This document shows positions 7,710-15,813 of a DNA stretch of 64,000 nt, piece by piece. How positions within the stretch are numbered: the first letter of the stretch is position 1; each line of letters starts with the position of its first letter. Under the pieces are notes generated by a model. That model searched no databases. It saw only the letters and a list, made by a program, of their open reading frames with translations, and was not told where the DNA came from. Position numbers and translations under genes: made by a program. The stretch lies in assembly GCA_001800675.1 (NCBI GenBank), contig MGVW01000005.1:19762-83761 (forward strand). The letters are read 5' to 3'. The DNA is from Euryarchaeota archaeon RBG_13_57_23 (GTDB taxonomy: Archaea > Thermoplasmatota > Thermoplasmata > UBA10834).

Positions 7710-9203
7710 ATGCGGGGTCGTCATCAAAACGCTGTTACTGAGGGGACAGACTTGCCAATACACGAACCGATTGGGGGCCAGCTGAACATCTTCACCAAGA
7801 GCGAGGTCCAGAAGATCCACGGCGCGGCGATGGAGGTTCTCAAGAGGCTGGGCATCAAGATCTGGTCCGAGAACGGACGGAAGCTTTTCGCAGATGCGGG
7901 CGCGGAAATCGATGACAAGTCGATGACCGTCAAGATGGACGAGGGATTCGTAATGGACATCATTCACAAAGCACCGTCCTCGTTCGATTACTACGGCCGG
8001 GACCCGAGCTACAGACTCCTGATGGGTAAGAAGAGGGTCCATTTCTCGCTCTGTGGCCAGGGCGTGAAGGTGCAAGACCTCGATGGAAAGGTGCGCCCTG
8101 CGACCCTGCATGACCTCGAGAACATGGCCATTATTGGGGACTACAGTGAGAACATCCACCACATCTCGATGATGACCACTCCCATGGACGTCCCGCCTGA
8201 GACGATGCACATTCGGGCGCTCTGGGGGATGCTGAAGAACACCGTGAAGACGGTAGACGGATACACTCACGGGACGAGATCGGCCGAGGAGACGATTCAG
8301 CTTGGATCGATAGTCAGAGGGTCGACAGACGCCTTGGTGAAGAAGCCGTTGTTGCTTGGCTTCACGAACCCGGTGAGCCCGATGCAACTCTCGAAGGAGC
8401 TCGTGGACGGAGCGATAGTGTATGCGAAGTACAAACAGCCTGTGCTCTACGCTCCTGAGGCTCTCTCGGGTGGGACGGCCCCTGCGACCTTGGCCGGCCT
8501 CATGGTGCAGCAGACGGCAGAGGTGCTATCGGGGATCATGGTCTCCCAGCTGGCGAATCCGGGTGCACCTGTGCTCTTCGGCACGGTCTCGGCAGCGATG
8601 GACATGAAGACCGGCACACCAGCACTTGGTGGACCCGAAGTGGGCCTGCTCAACCTGGCTACTGCCCAGCTTGCGAGGCACTACAAGCTACCGTGCAGGG
8701 GGACTGGAGGGAATTCGGATTCGAAAGTCGTCGATGCGCAGGCCGGCATCGAGACCGCCATAAGCATCCTGCAAGCGAGTTACGCAGGTGTCAACTTCAT
8801 GTACGATTCGGCGGGCTCTTTGGACGGATCCCTCACCACTTCGTACGAGAAGATAGTCATAGACAACGAGATCTGCGGCATGGTTTCGAGAATACTCAAG
8901 GGAATAGAGGTGACAGACGAGACGCTCGCCGTCGATGAGATAGTCCGGATCGGACCCGCCGCGAGCTACCTAGGCACACCCTACACGCTTCACCACTTCA
9001 GGAAAGAGCAATTCATTCCGGAACTGCTTGACAGGAAATCGAGAGATTTGTGGGAGGCGGCCGGCAGGAAGGACATGGCGCAAGTCGCACGAGAGAAGGC
9101 TAGATGGATACTCGAGAATCACACGCCCGAGCCCCTTGAGAAGGACGTCTTGAACGAGGGGGATGAATTCGTGAAGAAGGTAGTCAAGGGATACGGTCAC
9201 TGA
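7710..9203 (+). CDS. MttB-family corrinoid methyltransferase, non-pyrrolysine
   Basis: Homologue of trimethylamine methyltransferase MttB, which moves a methyl group from an amine or betaine to a corrinoid protein. The TIM-barrel signature is clear around residues 325-395: RGTGGNSDSKVVDAQAG, then SAGSLDGSLTTSYEKIVIDN. At 497 residues it is full length, read through without an in-frame TAG, so it has no pyrrolysine; such members include glycine betaine methyltransferase (MtgB), so quaternary amines are possible substrates. No corrinoid protein, activase or second methyltransferase is encoded nearby, so partners must lie elsewhere. The next gene starts eight bases after the stop. Confidence 0.88.
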   Translation: MRGRHQNAVTEGTDLPIHEPIGGQLNIFTKSEVQKIHGAAMEVLKRLGIKIWSENGRKLFADAGAEIDDKSMTVKMDEGFVMDIIHKAPSSFDYYGRDPSYRLLMGKKRVHFSLCGQGVKVQDLDGKVRPATLHDLENMAIIGDYSENIHHISMMTTPMDVPPETMHIRALWGMLKNTVKTVDGYTHGTRSAEETIQLGSIVRGSTDALVKKPLLLGFTNPVSPMQLSKELVDGAIVYAKYKQPVLYAPEALSGGTAPATLAGLMVQQTAEVLSGIMVSQLANPGAPVLFGTVSAAMDMKTGTPALGGPEVGLLNLATAQLARHYKLPCRGTGGNSDSKVVDAQAGIETAISILQASYAGVNFMYDSAGSLDGSLTTSYEKIVIDNEICGMVSRILKGIEVTDETLAVDEIVRIGPAASYLGTPYTLHHFRKEQFIPELLDRKSRDLWEAAGRKDMAQVAREKARWILENHTPEPLEKDVLNEGDEFVKKVVKGYGH

Positions 9204-9210
9204 CCCGGGC

Positions 9211-10230
9211 ATGATGACCCGGGATGCAACCATATCCATTTTATACGAGTCTCCCACTCTCAGCGTCGTGGTCGATAGCGAACCGAAAGAGGACCGGCTG
9301 CCCAAGAAATATCGCGGCACCCTGCTGTTCCTGAGAGATGCGGGAATCGCGTTCCTATTCGTGTGCCTCGTGCTACTCACCATGTTCGCGTACACGGGTC
9401 TGTGGCCTCCCCTGGTCGTCGTGGAATCGAACAGCATGATGCACGGCGAGGAGAATCTCAGCAGCATTGGGACGATCGATACGGGAGACCTCGTGCTCGT
9501 GAAGAAGGTCGACCAGGTCTCAGAGGTGGAAACCTATCTCGAAGGCTACGTCTCGGGATACAGCAGCTACGATGATTACGGGGATGTGATCATCTACGAA
9601 CGGGGAGGCGTTTCGGCCACTACGCCGATAATCCACCGCGCGATGATGTATTTAGAGTTCAACGCAGACTACACCAGCTACAGCTGTGCCGCGCTCAAGA
9701 ACGTTCCACGCACCGGTCCAAGCGCCAAGTGGTCGACCCTCAACCCGTCCGATACATGGGACAATCTCACGAGCACGCTGATAATTTCTGACGTCGGCTG
9801 GAACAGCCTCTCCGTCTCGGTCGACATACGGTCGCTGCTGGCATCCCACAGAAGCGGTTTCATAACCAAAGGGGATCACAACTCTGGAATCGATCAGATG
9901 TATGGCGCCGCGGGTCCGGTCGATGTGAATTGGGTTGTGGGAAAGGCTCGCGGGGAGATCCCATGGTTCGGACTGCTCAAGCTATGGTCGACCGGCACAC
10001 TTGGGAGCCCCGCACCGCCCAACAGCGTGCGCAACCTGTGGATCGCCATCGCAGTAATCGTCATAGCACCGGTCGTGCTGGACATATTTCTCACATACCG
10101 CGAGAAGAAGCGCATCGCGCGCAGACGGGCCCTGTACGAGCGGCACGCAGGAAAGAGCTCGAATGTGGATAAAAGGGTGGAAGGCGAGGAGCAGAAGAAG
10201 CCCCCCGAGCCACCTCCGAAGCTGGCGTAG
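9211..10230 (+). CDS. Signal peptidase I, archaeal/ER (Sec11) type
   Basis: Membrane protease that removes signal peptides from exported proteins. After a cytoplasmic N-terminus and a membrane segment (about residues 43-62) comes ESNSMMHG with the nucleophile Ser75, then TGDLVLVKKV, then IIHRAM with His142 (archaeal enzymes use His, not the bacterial Lys), and finally TKGDHNSGIDQ with the acidic residues Asp222/Asp228. Two more hydrophobic segments lie near residues 243-260 and 270-292. The product is 339 residues, long for the family because of a Ser/Thr-rich insert of about 65 residues between the His and Asp boxes. It begins with tandem ATG codons (9211, 9214). Confidence 0.9.
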   Translation: MMTRDATISILYESPTLSVVVDSEPKEDRLPKKYRGTLLFLRDAGIAFLFVCLVLLTMFAYTGLWPPLVVVESNSMMHGEENLSSIGTIDTGDLVLVKKVDQVSEVETYLEGYVSGYSSYDDYGDVIIYERGGVSATTPIIHRAMMYLEFNADYTSYSCAALKNVPRTGPSAKWSTLNPSDTWDNLTSTLIISDVGWNSLSVSVDIRSLLASHRSGFITKGDHNSGIDQMYGAAGPVDVNWVVGKARGEIPWFGLLKLWSTGTLGSPAPPNSVRNLWIAIAVIVIAPVVLDIFLTYREKKRIARRRALYERHAGKSSNVDKRVEGEEQKKPPEPPPKLA

Positions 10231-10231
10231 A

Positions 10232-11467
10232 TCACATCAGTGTCGTCTGATAGCGCAGCTTGTAGTTCTTGAGCTGGCTCAGTATCTCGTCCTCTTCGAG
10301 TATCTTCCTCGCTTCCACCACTGGCACGCTGGGCTCTATCTCCTTCGTTCTCCCCCCTCTCCCGAAGGACTTCACCCGAGCATGTATTATGCCGAGCATA
10401 TCGAGTTCCGAAATCAGGTCCGTGATTCTCCTCTGGGTGAGTATGGCAATCGAAGTGCATTGGCAGAGTTCCTTGTAGGTTTCGTACAGATCCCCTGTAG
10501 TGAGCTTTCCGTCTCCCCTCTCCGTGTTCAGGAAGACCCCCATCAGCACCAATTTGGACTGAATGGGCAGGGTCCTGACCGCCTCGGTGATGCAGTCGAG
10601 CTCGATCTTGTTCTTCGCCCTGATGACATCCGACTCGGTCACGACCAACACTTGGTTACGCTCGGCTATCTCTGCGGCCACCCTCAGAAGGTCCAGAGCC
10701 CTCCTCGCGTCTCCGTGTTCCTGGGCGGCCAGCGCCGCGCAGAGCGGTATGACCGAGGGCTCGAGCGAGCCCGCCTCGAGCACCAACTTGCTCCTCTGGT
10801 CCAAGATGTCCTTCAACTGCTCCGCATTGTAAGGTGGGAAGACCATCTTCTCCTCGCTGAGCGAACTCTTCACTCGTGGGTCGAGAAACTCCATGAAGCG
10901 CAGGTCGTTCGATATCCCGATTACGCTCACCTTGGCATTCTTGAGATCGTCGTTGATCCTGCACAAGTGATACAGCACATCGTCGCCGCTCTTCGATACG
11001 AGCTGGTCGACCTCGTCGAGAGCGATGACTATCACGCGCTTCTCCTCGTCGATCTTCTCCCTGAGTATGTTGTACACACGCTCCGTGCTCCAACCAGTGA
11101 AAGGAATGCGGGCCTCGAAGTCCTCGATGAACCTGTTGCCAATGTTCTGGAGGATTCCATACTGCGTGTCCACGACCTCGCAGTTCATGTAGATGAAATG
11201 GACCTTGTTCAATCCCGAATCTGCTCGCTCGATCTCCTTGCCGATGTACTTCATGCAGGCGGTCTTTCCCGTCCCCGTCTTCCCGAAAAGCAGCACGTTG
11301 GAGGGTCTGTTTCCCTCGAGCGCGGTCACCAGAATCCTCGCCAGCTCCCCTATCTGCTCCTCTCTGTGAGGAAGAACGTCAGGTATGTATGATGATCTCA
11401 GAACGTCCCTGTCGCCCTTGATGATGGACTGCGATTTGATATACTGGTGGAATATGGTATCCTGCAT
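10232..11467 (-). CDS. orc1: Origin recognition protein Orc1/Cdc6
   Basis: Archaeal replication initiator of 411 residues, which binds origin recognition boxes and loads MCM. From the ATG at 11467: Walker A GKTGTGKT at residues 62-69, Walker B VIALDEVDQL at about 147-156, sensor 1 VSVIGISND, and a C-terminal winged helix (about 310-400: LMGVFLNTERGDGKLTTGDLY...). I chose this start because it has a GGGGG ribosome site and the family start DTIFHQYIKSQSIIKGDRDVL; an earlier in-frame start near 11539 would add a non-conserved basic extension. It reads away from the 404-base gap that contains origin-box-like sequence, the usual arrangement at archaeal origins. Confidence 0.95.
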   Translation of the reverse strand: MQDTIFHQYIKSQSIIKGDRDVLRSSYIPDVLPHREEQIGELARILVTALEGNRPSNVLLFGKTGTGKTACMKYIGKEIERADSGLNKVHFIYMNCEVVDTQYGILQNIGNRFIEDFEARIPFTGWSTERVYNILREKIDEEKRVIVIALDEVDQLVSKSGDDVLYHLCRINDDLKNAKVSVIGISNDLRFMEFLDPRVKSSLSEEKMVFPPYNAEQLKDILDQRSKLVLEAGSLEPSVIPLCAALAAQEHGDARRALDLLRVAAEIAERNQVLVVTESDVIRAKNKIELDCITEAVRTLPIQSKLVLMGVFLNTERGDGKLTTGDLYETYKELCQCTSIAILTQRRITDLISELDMLGIIHARVKSFGRGGRTKEIEPSVPVVEARKILEEDEILSQLKNYKLRYQTTLM

Positions 11468-11871
11468 CTTGTTCCCCCGCAGAAGCAAAAGGCTCCTTCC
11501 CTCCCCTTGTTTCCGATGGAAGCCGCTCTCGGAATCCACACGAAACTGAGGGAAAAGTGGAATGATGTAGAAGCTACTTAAGTGTTAATATTATCGTGAG
11601 AACTCATTTTACCTGCAGCCTCGAAATTTTGGTGAATCGAGCGAGCCAGCATTTCTAGAAAATGCGATGCGGTGAATAAAAAATTTTGGTGCACATGCAT
11701 GCGCATTTCCGAGGGGGGACCCCTTTATTTCCTGTGGAACGCCCTGAAAAAGGGGTGGGACCCTCGGGAATCGCGTGTGTCCATCGGAACACATGGTTCT
11801 GAAGCTAAGGATGTGCTGGATTTCGTCAACGGATATCATTATCTCTCAATATGGCCTAAGCGACGTAGCAG
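11468..11871. other. Candidate replication origin beside orc1/cdc6
   Basis: Non-coding gap between divergent orc1/cdc6 and hflX. It holds, on the minus strand at 11713-11740, a sequence starting GTTCCACAGGAAATAAAGGG and running into a long G/C tract, close to the archaeal origin recognition box (core CCAnTGGAAA...GGGG). A second core in the other orientation overlaps it (TTTCCTGTGGAAC, 11728-11740) with AAAAAGGGG downstream at 11758. Two direct repeats AAATTTTGGTG (11624-11634, 11681-11691), a 6-base-arm hairpin GCATTT/AAATGC (11650-11666), and AT-rich stretches (11583-11596, 11672-11687) that could unwind complete the picture. Confidence 0.6.
11713..11740 (-). repeat. Origin recognition box-like element
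   Basis: Minus strand GTTCCACAGGAAATAAAGGG followed by GTCCCCCC. It matches the archaeal origin recognition box in both the near-palindromic core and the G-tract spaced after it, and the same pattern recurs upstream of gyrB at 57112-57135. Confidence 0.55.
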
Positions 11872-13194
11872 ATGAAAAAGGCAGTCCTTCTATCGATCAC
11901 GGATGACACCACGGAGATGCGCTCCCTTCTGGATACACTAGGAGTGCAAGTCATTAGAGAGTTCCATCAGAACCTCAGACATCCGCACAAGGCGAGCTTC
12001 CTCGGACCCGGGAAGATAGAGGGGATCCAGAAGGAGCTGGAAGAATCTGAATTCGACGTCGCAGTGGTGAACGGGATCCTACGACCATCACAACACCACT
12101 ATCTCGAGATGAAGTTTCAGAAGGAGTTTATTGACAGGCCTGGTGTGATACTTCGTATTTTCTCAGAGCACGCGCATACCCAAGAGGCGATTGCGCAGGT
12201 CACACTTGCCAAGCTGAGATATGAACAGCCGTTTCTGAGAGAGTGGATACACAAAGCGAAGAGTGGCGATCGTCCGGGCTTTCTCGCAGGGGGAGCCTAC
12301 GCAACAGATGTCTACTACGAACATGCGAAGACTCATGCGAGAAGAATAGAGAAAGGACTGAGAGAGCTATCAAAGCAAAGAGAGATTACAAGAGCTAAGA
12401 GAAGAGAGCAGGGATATAGTCTCGTCTCTCTCGCAGGTTACACAAACGCAGGAAAATCCGCCTTGCTGAACAGGCTGTGCGAAGCCTCAGTGGAAGTCGA
12501 TGACAGGCTGTTCTCAACCCTGTCAACTACCACCAGGCGACTGAAGGGGAGTAGGGCAAACATTCTTGTCTCTGACACAGTTGGTTTTATCAGGGACCTC
12601 CCACCAGATCTCATTGATGCGTTCAATTCAACACTTGAGGAAGTATTCTATGCAGACCTGATTCTCTTACTGTTCGATTCTAGCGAGAACGACGACTTAA
12701 TCAAATCCAAATTGAGAACCTCATTAGAGATCCTCCTTCCGAGAATCGAGAGGAGGTCTCTCGTCGTTGTTGGTAATAAGACGGATTTGATAGATGATGA
12801 GAGAAAGAAGAAGGTAATCAGTATCGTTGAATCTATCATAGGATCCTACGAGCTGCTGATGATTTCGACTGTGAGGGAGAAAGGGTTAGATGCACTCAGA
12901 ACTCGAATAGGGTTAATCCAGAACTTGTCAGCCGTCCTCAGCGTGGAACTCCCTTTGAGCGACGGGTCGATGGGCCTACTCTCAAGGCTGAGAGCATCAT
13001 GTGATGTCAGCGAAGAAGTCGTTGGCACCATCGTGAAAGCGACGATTCGCTGCAGATCGGATGATCTCGGGAAGATCATTGGATGGCTGGAAGCAGCCGG
13101 CGCACTCAAGATAATCACGAACGATGGGCCACGGGCCGAGGGGGCACAGAGAACGGGCATCTCCAACGGAAGTGAAGGGGCCCCCCTCACATGA
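11872..13194 (+). CDS. hflX: HflX-type ribosome-associated GTPase
   Basis: GTPase that binds the large ribosomal subunit and splits stalled ribosomes. The N-terminal HflX domain (residues 1-185) has the glycine-rich LGPGKIEGIQ and GILRPSQ, and helical coiled-coil KTHARRIEKGLRELSKQREITRAKR. The G domain follows: G1 GYTNAGKS at about 188-195, G2 in STLSTTTRR, G3 DTVGFI at about 236 and G4 NKTD at about 303. The 440 residues include a C-terminal extension of about 90 residues. Its DNA is visibly more AT-rich and richer in AGA codons than its neighbours, a possible sign of different history. The ATG lies at the right edge of the candidate origin, with CAATATGG about 20 bases upstream as a weak TATA box. 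Confidence 0.93.
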   Translation: MKKAVLLSITDDTTEMRSLLDTLGVQVIREFHQNLRHPHKASFLGPGKIEGIQKELEESEFDVAVVNGILRPSQHHYLEMKFQKEFIDRPGVILRIFSEHAHTQEAIAQVTLAKLRYEQPFLREWIHKAKSGDRPGFLAGGAYATDVYYEHAKTHARRIEKGLRELSKQREITRAKRREQGYSLVSLAGYTNAGKSALLNRLCEASVEVDDRLFSTLSTTTRRLKGSRANILVSDTVGFIRDLPPDLIDAFNSTLEEVFYADLILLLFDSSENDDLIKSKLRTSLEILLPRIERRSLVVVGNKTDLIDDERKKKVISIVESIIGSYELLMISTVREKGLDALRTRIGLIQNLSAVLSVELPLSDGSMGLLSRLRASCDVSEEVVGTIVKATIRCRSDDLGKIIGWLEAAGALKIITNDGPRAEGAQRTGISNGSEGAPLT

Positions 13195-13200
13195 GGGCCT

Positions 13201-13608
13201 CTACAGCTTGAACTCTTTCTTCTTCGCAATGACCTTGTCCTCGAATCGCTGAGGCAGGGACCAGGCCAGATACTCTATGTCGTCCATGTTCCTGACGAAC
13301 TTCGCCTTGCTCGGCGTGTCGATGAGGTCAGCCAGCTCTCTCGTCTTCTTGACGAAATCGTAAAGCCACCAAGCGCAGACAATCAACCCGATGGGCGCCC
13401 CGACCGCGATCCAGTCGACCCAGGTTCCGAGCGGGTTCAGGAAGGACCCCAGGAACGAGATGGGATCGGGCAGATTGAAAATCACTTCTCCGTCAACCAT
13501 CTTCATGTACACGACGCCAATGATGGAGGCAATCGTGAGGAAGGCGAACAGCAGCGTGAGCAGGGTGGCTAGTTCGAGCCTGTACTCGGTTAGAATCGAT
13601 TTGGCCAT
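13201..13608 (-). CDS. Small membrane protein with two membrane segments
   Basis: Unknown function, 135 residues. Membrane segments are at about residues 14-35 (ATLLTLLFAFLTIASIIGVVY) and 64-85 (WIAVGAPIGLIVCAWWLYDF), with a charged cytoplasmic tail ending AKKKEFKL. It resembles, from memory and without a search, a Thermoplasmata-type conserved membrane family (DUF3198-like); treat that as tentative. The start ATG at 13608 has GGTG upstream and TATA-like sequence 20-40 bases before it. It is convergent with hflX, six bases apart. Confidence 0.7.
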   Translation of the reverse strand: MAKSILTEYRLELATLLTLLFAFLTIASIIGVVYMKMVDGEVIFNLPDPISFLGSFLNPLGTWVDWIAVGAPIGLIVCAWWLYDFVKKTRELADLIDTPSKAKFVRNMDDIEYLAWSLPQRFEDKVIAKKKEFKL

Positions 13609-13721
13609 CCGTTCACCTAGCTGACGGATAAAAGAGGAACCCGTTAAAATGATTTCCTATGGTTTGGGGACCCTACATGTAGCCGTCATCAGTATTCTTT
13701 CCTATTGCGGATTGCCCGCAG

Positions 13722-14378
13722 ATGCTTGGCAGGGGGTCTCGCCAGCGCATTCTGGCAACGGCAAGCCCAATCACACTGGGCCTCGTAGTCCTCATGGCCT
13801 GGGGTTCTCCGGTGCCCGTCGTGTCGATTGCAGCCCTGGCGTCCATCGACGACGGCACTATGGTCCAGACGGTCGGACTCGTGGCGGATTCGTGGGCATG
13901 GGATGACGGGACAGAGAACCTGTTGCTTGTGGAGACCGCCTCTGGATGTACTGTCATCATGGTCTGTTCCAGCGGGATCCACGCCCAGCCGAGCACGTAC
14001 GTCCATATTGGGGATGAGATCAAGGTCGTCGGGAAGGTATTCGGGTCGGATTCTCCGAGGAAGCTGTATACTGACAGCGATAAGGTGACTCTTCTTCGAC
14101 GGTGCGAATTCGTTCTGACGGTGGATTCATTGGCGGACTGCTGGCGACTGTTCGAAGGGGACGACATCGAGGTCAGAGGGATACTCTCCAGAACGAGTGG
14201 TGACATCGGGCTCGCCCTTAGAGGCCTGTCGGGGGGAAGCACGGTCGCGCTGGACTATCCGAATGAGATCCAGCCGGCATTGCTGGGAAGGGAGGTGGTC
14301 GTTGCTGGGCGCCTAACCTTTGAGGAGACCATCCTGGCGGTAGTGCTTCGCGCGGATTCGGTGGTAGCATGTTCGTGA
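13722..14378 (+). CDS. Exported protein with two OB-fold-like domains
   Basis: Not assigned to a named family. Of 218 residues, the first 38 form a basic start plus hydrophobic segment (ILATASPITLGLVVLMAWGS) and act as a signal or anchor. Two similar beta-rich repeats follow: residues 43-125 (TMVQTVGLVADSWAWDDGTENLLLVE...HIGDEIKVVGKV) and 130-218 (DDIEVRGILSR...LLGREVVVAGRLTF). The V.G.V..., GD.I.V.GKV pattern is that of OB-fold domains like those in tandem-OB exported proteins of archaea. It lies 27 bases before tiaS, which itself contains an OB domain, but there is no proof of a shared role. Confidence 0.6.
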   Translation: MLGRGSRQRILATASPITLGLVVLMAWGSPVPVVSIAALASIDDGTMVQTVGLVADSWAWDDGTENLLLVETASGCTVIMVCSSGIHAQPSTYVHIGDEIKVVGKVFGSDSPRKLYTDSDKVTLLRRCEFVLTVDSLADCWRLFEGDDIEVRGILSRTSGDIGLALRGLSGGSTVALDYPNEIQPALLGREVVVAGRLTFEETILAVVLRADSVVACS

Positions 14379-14405
14379 CAACAACCCTTTTCTTGGGGAC
14401 CAGCG

Positions 14406-15743
14406 ATGGCCGTCAGCGTGAGCGGGACTCTGCTTGCCTTCGACGATACCGATTCTCCGGATGGCATGTGCACGACCTACCTAGCCTCGCTCATGATCGA
14501 GGAGCTGAAGGATTACGACTTGATCGGTCTCCCACGTCTCGTACGGCTCGACCCCAATGTGCCTTGGAAGACTAGGGGGAACGCAGCCATCTGTCTGCGG
14601 CTCGGAGAAGGTACAGGCCCTTCGAGACTCTGCGGCGCCCTTCCGGGACGGATGGTCAGATACTATGAGAGCGGTCGCTCGGTCGATGGGAGGCAACTAC
14701 TGGGAGAGGCATCGCGCGTGCTGGAAAGAGTTGCCCAGTTCGATTGCGACAAGACGAACCCAGGCATCGTCGTGTCGGACCGGAGGCCGTCACAAGGGCT
14801 TTATTGGGACGCAGTGCGTGAAGTCGTCCCTATCGGCCGCGTCGAGAGACTGCTGAAGGAATGCGGCGCGGAGTGGAGGAAGTACAAGAGCGGAAGGGGG
14901 ATAATCGGCGCAGCGTCTGCGATGGCGTGGCGCCCCAGAGACAGGACATGGGAGGTTATCGCGTATCGCCACCCAAAGGTGTTCGGCAAACCACGGAGAG
15001 TCGACCCCAAGAGCGTGATCTCCATGGACAAGGCCACAAGGCGCACCTTCAACAACTATGATTATGAGAGCGGTCACATCGCAATCACTCCGGGGTCGCC
15101 TTGCCCTATCCTCTTCGGCATCAGAGGAGACTCTTCAGCTGAACTCTTGAGGGCCAAGGACATGATAGAGGGAGAAAGTCCGGACAGATGGCTTCTGTTC
15201 CTGACCAATCAGGGCACGGATGACCATATCGTAAGGAGAAGAATCTGTTCGCTGAGACCCATGGATTCTGCGGAAATCGAGGCCAAGGTCGTCTCGCCAC
15301 CAGTCACGATACCAGGGAAACACGTCATCCTCCGCGTCTCTGACGGGGACGAAATCGATGCGGCCTTCTACGAGCCTTCTCGCAGTTTCCGACAGGTGGC
15401 ACGGGCGCTCCTGCCTGGCGATGAAGTGACGCTCTATGGCTCCGTGCGCGAGGACAGGTTGACGCTCAACGTCGAGAAGATACACGTCCAGAAACTCGTG
15501 AAGGACATCCGAAAGATCCACAACCCTGCCTGCGAGCGCTGCGGGAAGAGCATGGGCTCAATGGGATCCGGTCAGGGCTACAGATGCAAGAGGTGTGGGG
15601 CAAAGGCGCCAGAGTCCGCCGCGGTGTCTAGGACTTTTGCCCGCTCCATCAGGCCCGGATGGTTCGAGCCGCCAGTCGCATCGCGAAGACACCTTCACAA
15701 GCCACTTCGGCGAATGTCGAGGGTGAACATAGACAATCTATAA
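14406..15743 (+). CDS. tiaS: tRNA(Ile2) 2-agmatinylcytidine synthetase TiaS
   Basis: Essential archaeal enzyme that attaches agmatine to C34 of tRNA-Ile(CAU) so that it reads AUA. The 445-residue protein has the N-terminal FDDTDSPDGMCTTYLAS catalytic motif (residues 12-28), the TRGNAAICLRL segment, the kinase-like TCKD region, an OB-fold at about 300-365 (VISPPVTIPGKHVILRVSDGD-like region ending GDEVTLYGSVRED) and a zinc ribbon with CERCGKSM...CKRCGAK at about 379-400. The stop codon overlaps the TATA box of the thiolase gene. Length and domain order fit the family fully. Confidence 0.93.
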   Translation: MAVSVSGTLLAFDDTDSPDGMCTTYLASLMIEELKDYDLIGLPRLVRLDPNVPWKTRGNAAICLRLGEGTGPSRLCGALPGRMVRYYESGRSVDGRQLLGEASRVLERVAQFDCDKTNPGIVVSDRRPSQGLYWDAVREVVPIGRVERLLKECGAEWRKYKSGRGIIGAASAMAWRPRDRTWEVIAYRHPKVFGKPRRVDPKSVISMDKATRRTFNNYDYESGHIAITPGSPCPILFGIRGDSSAELLRAKDMIEGESPDRWLLFLTNQGTDDHIVRRRICSLRPMDSAEIEAKVVSPPVTIPGKHVILRVSDGDEIDAAFYEPSRSFRQVARALLPGDEVTLYGSVREDRLTLNVEKIHVQKLVKDIRKIHNPACERCGKSMGSMGSGQGYRCKRCGAKAPESAAVSRTFARSIRPGWFEPPVASRRHLHKPLRRMSRVNIDNL

Positions 15744-15746
15744 ATA
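15738..15746 (+). promoter_or_regulatory. TATA box of the thiolase gene
   Basis: CTATAAATA overlaps the tiaS stop codon and predicts a transcript start near 15768, giving a leader of about 45 bases to the thiolase ATG at 15814. Confidence 0.6.
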
Positions 15747-15813
15747 CGCTCCAGCGAATCCGCAGCCAACCATCCGCACGATGATTTCCAGCGCGCTGGG
15801 CAGGTGTATCTTC

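Noticed and set aside
7710..9203. Pyrrolysine-containing MttB
   Set aside because: No in-frame TAG occurs; the gene reads through as one continuous frame.
11672..11875. GTG-started open frame of 67 codons before hflX
   Set aside because: It covers the origin-like repeats, has low-complexity character and no ribosome site; it ends in a chance overlap with hflX.
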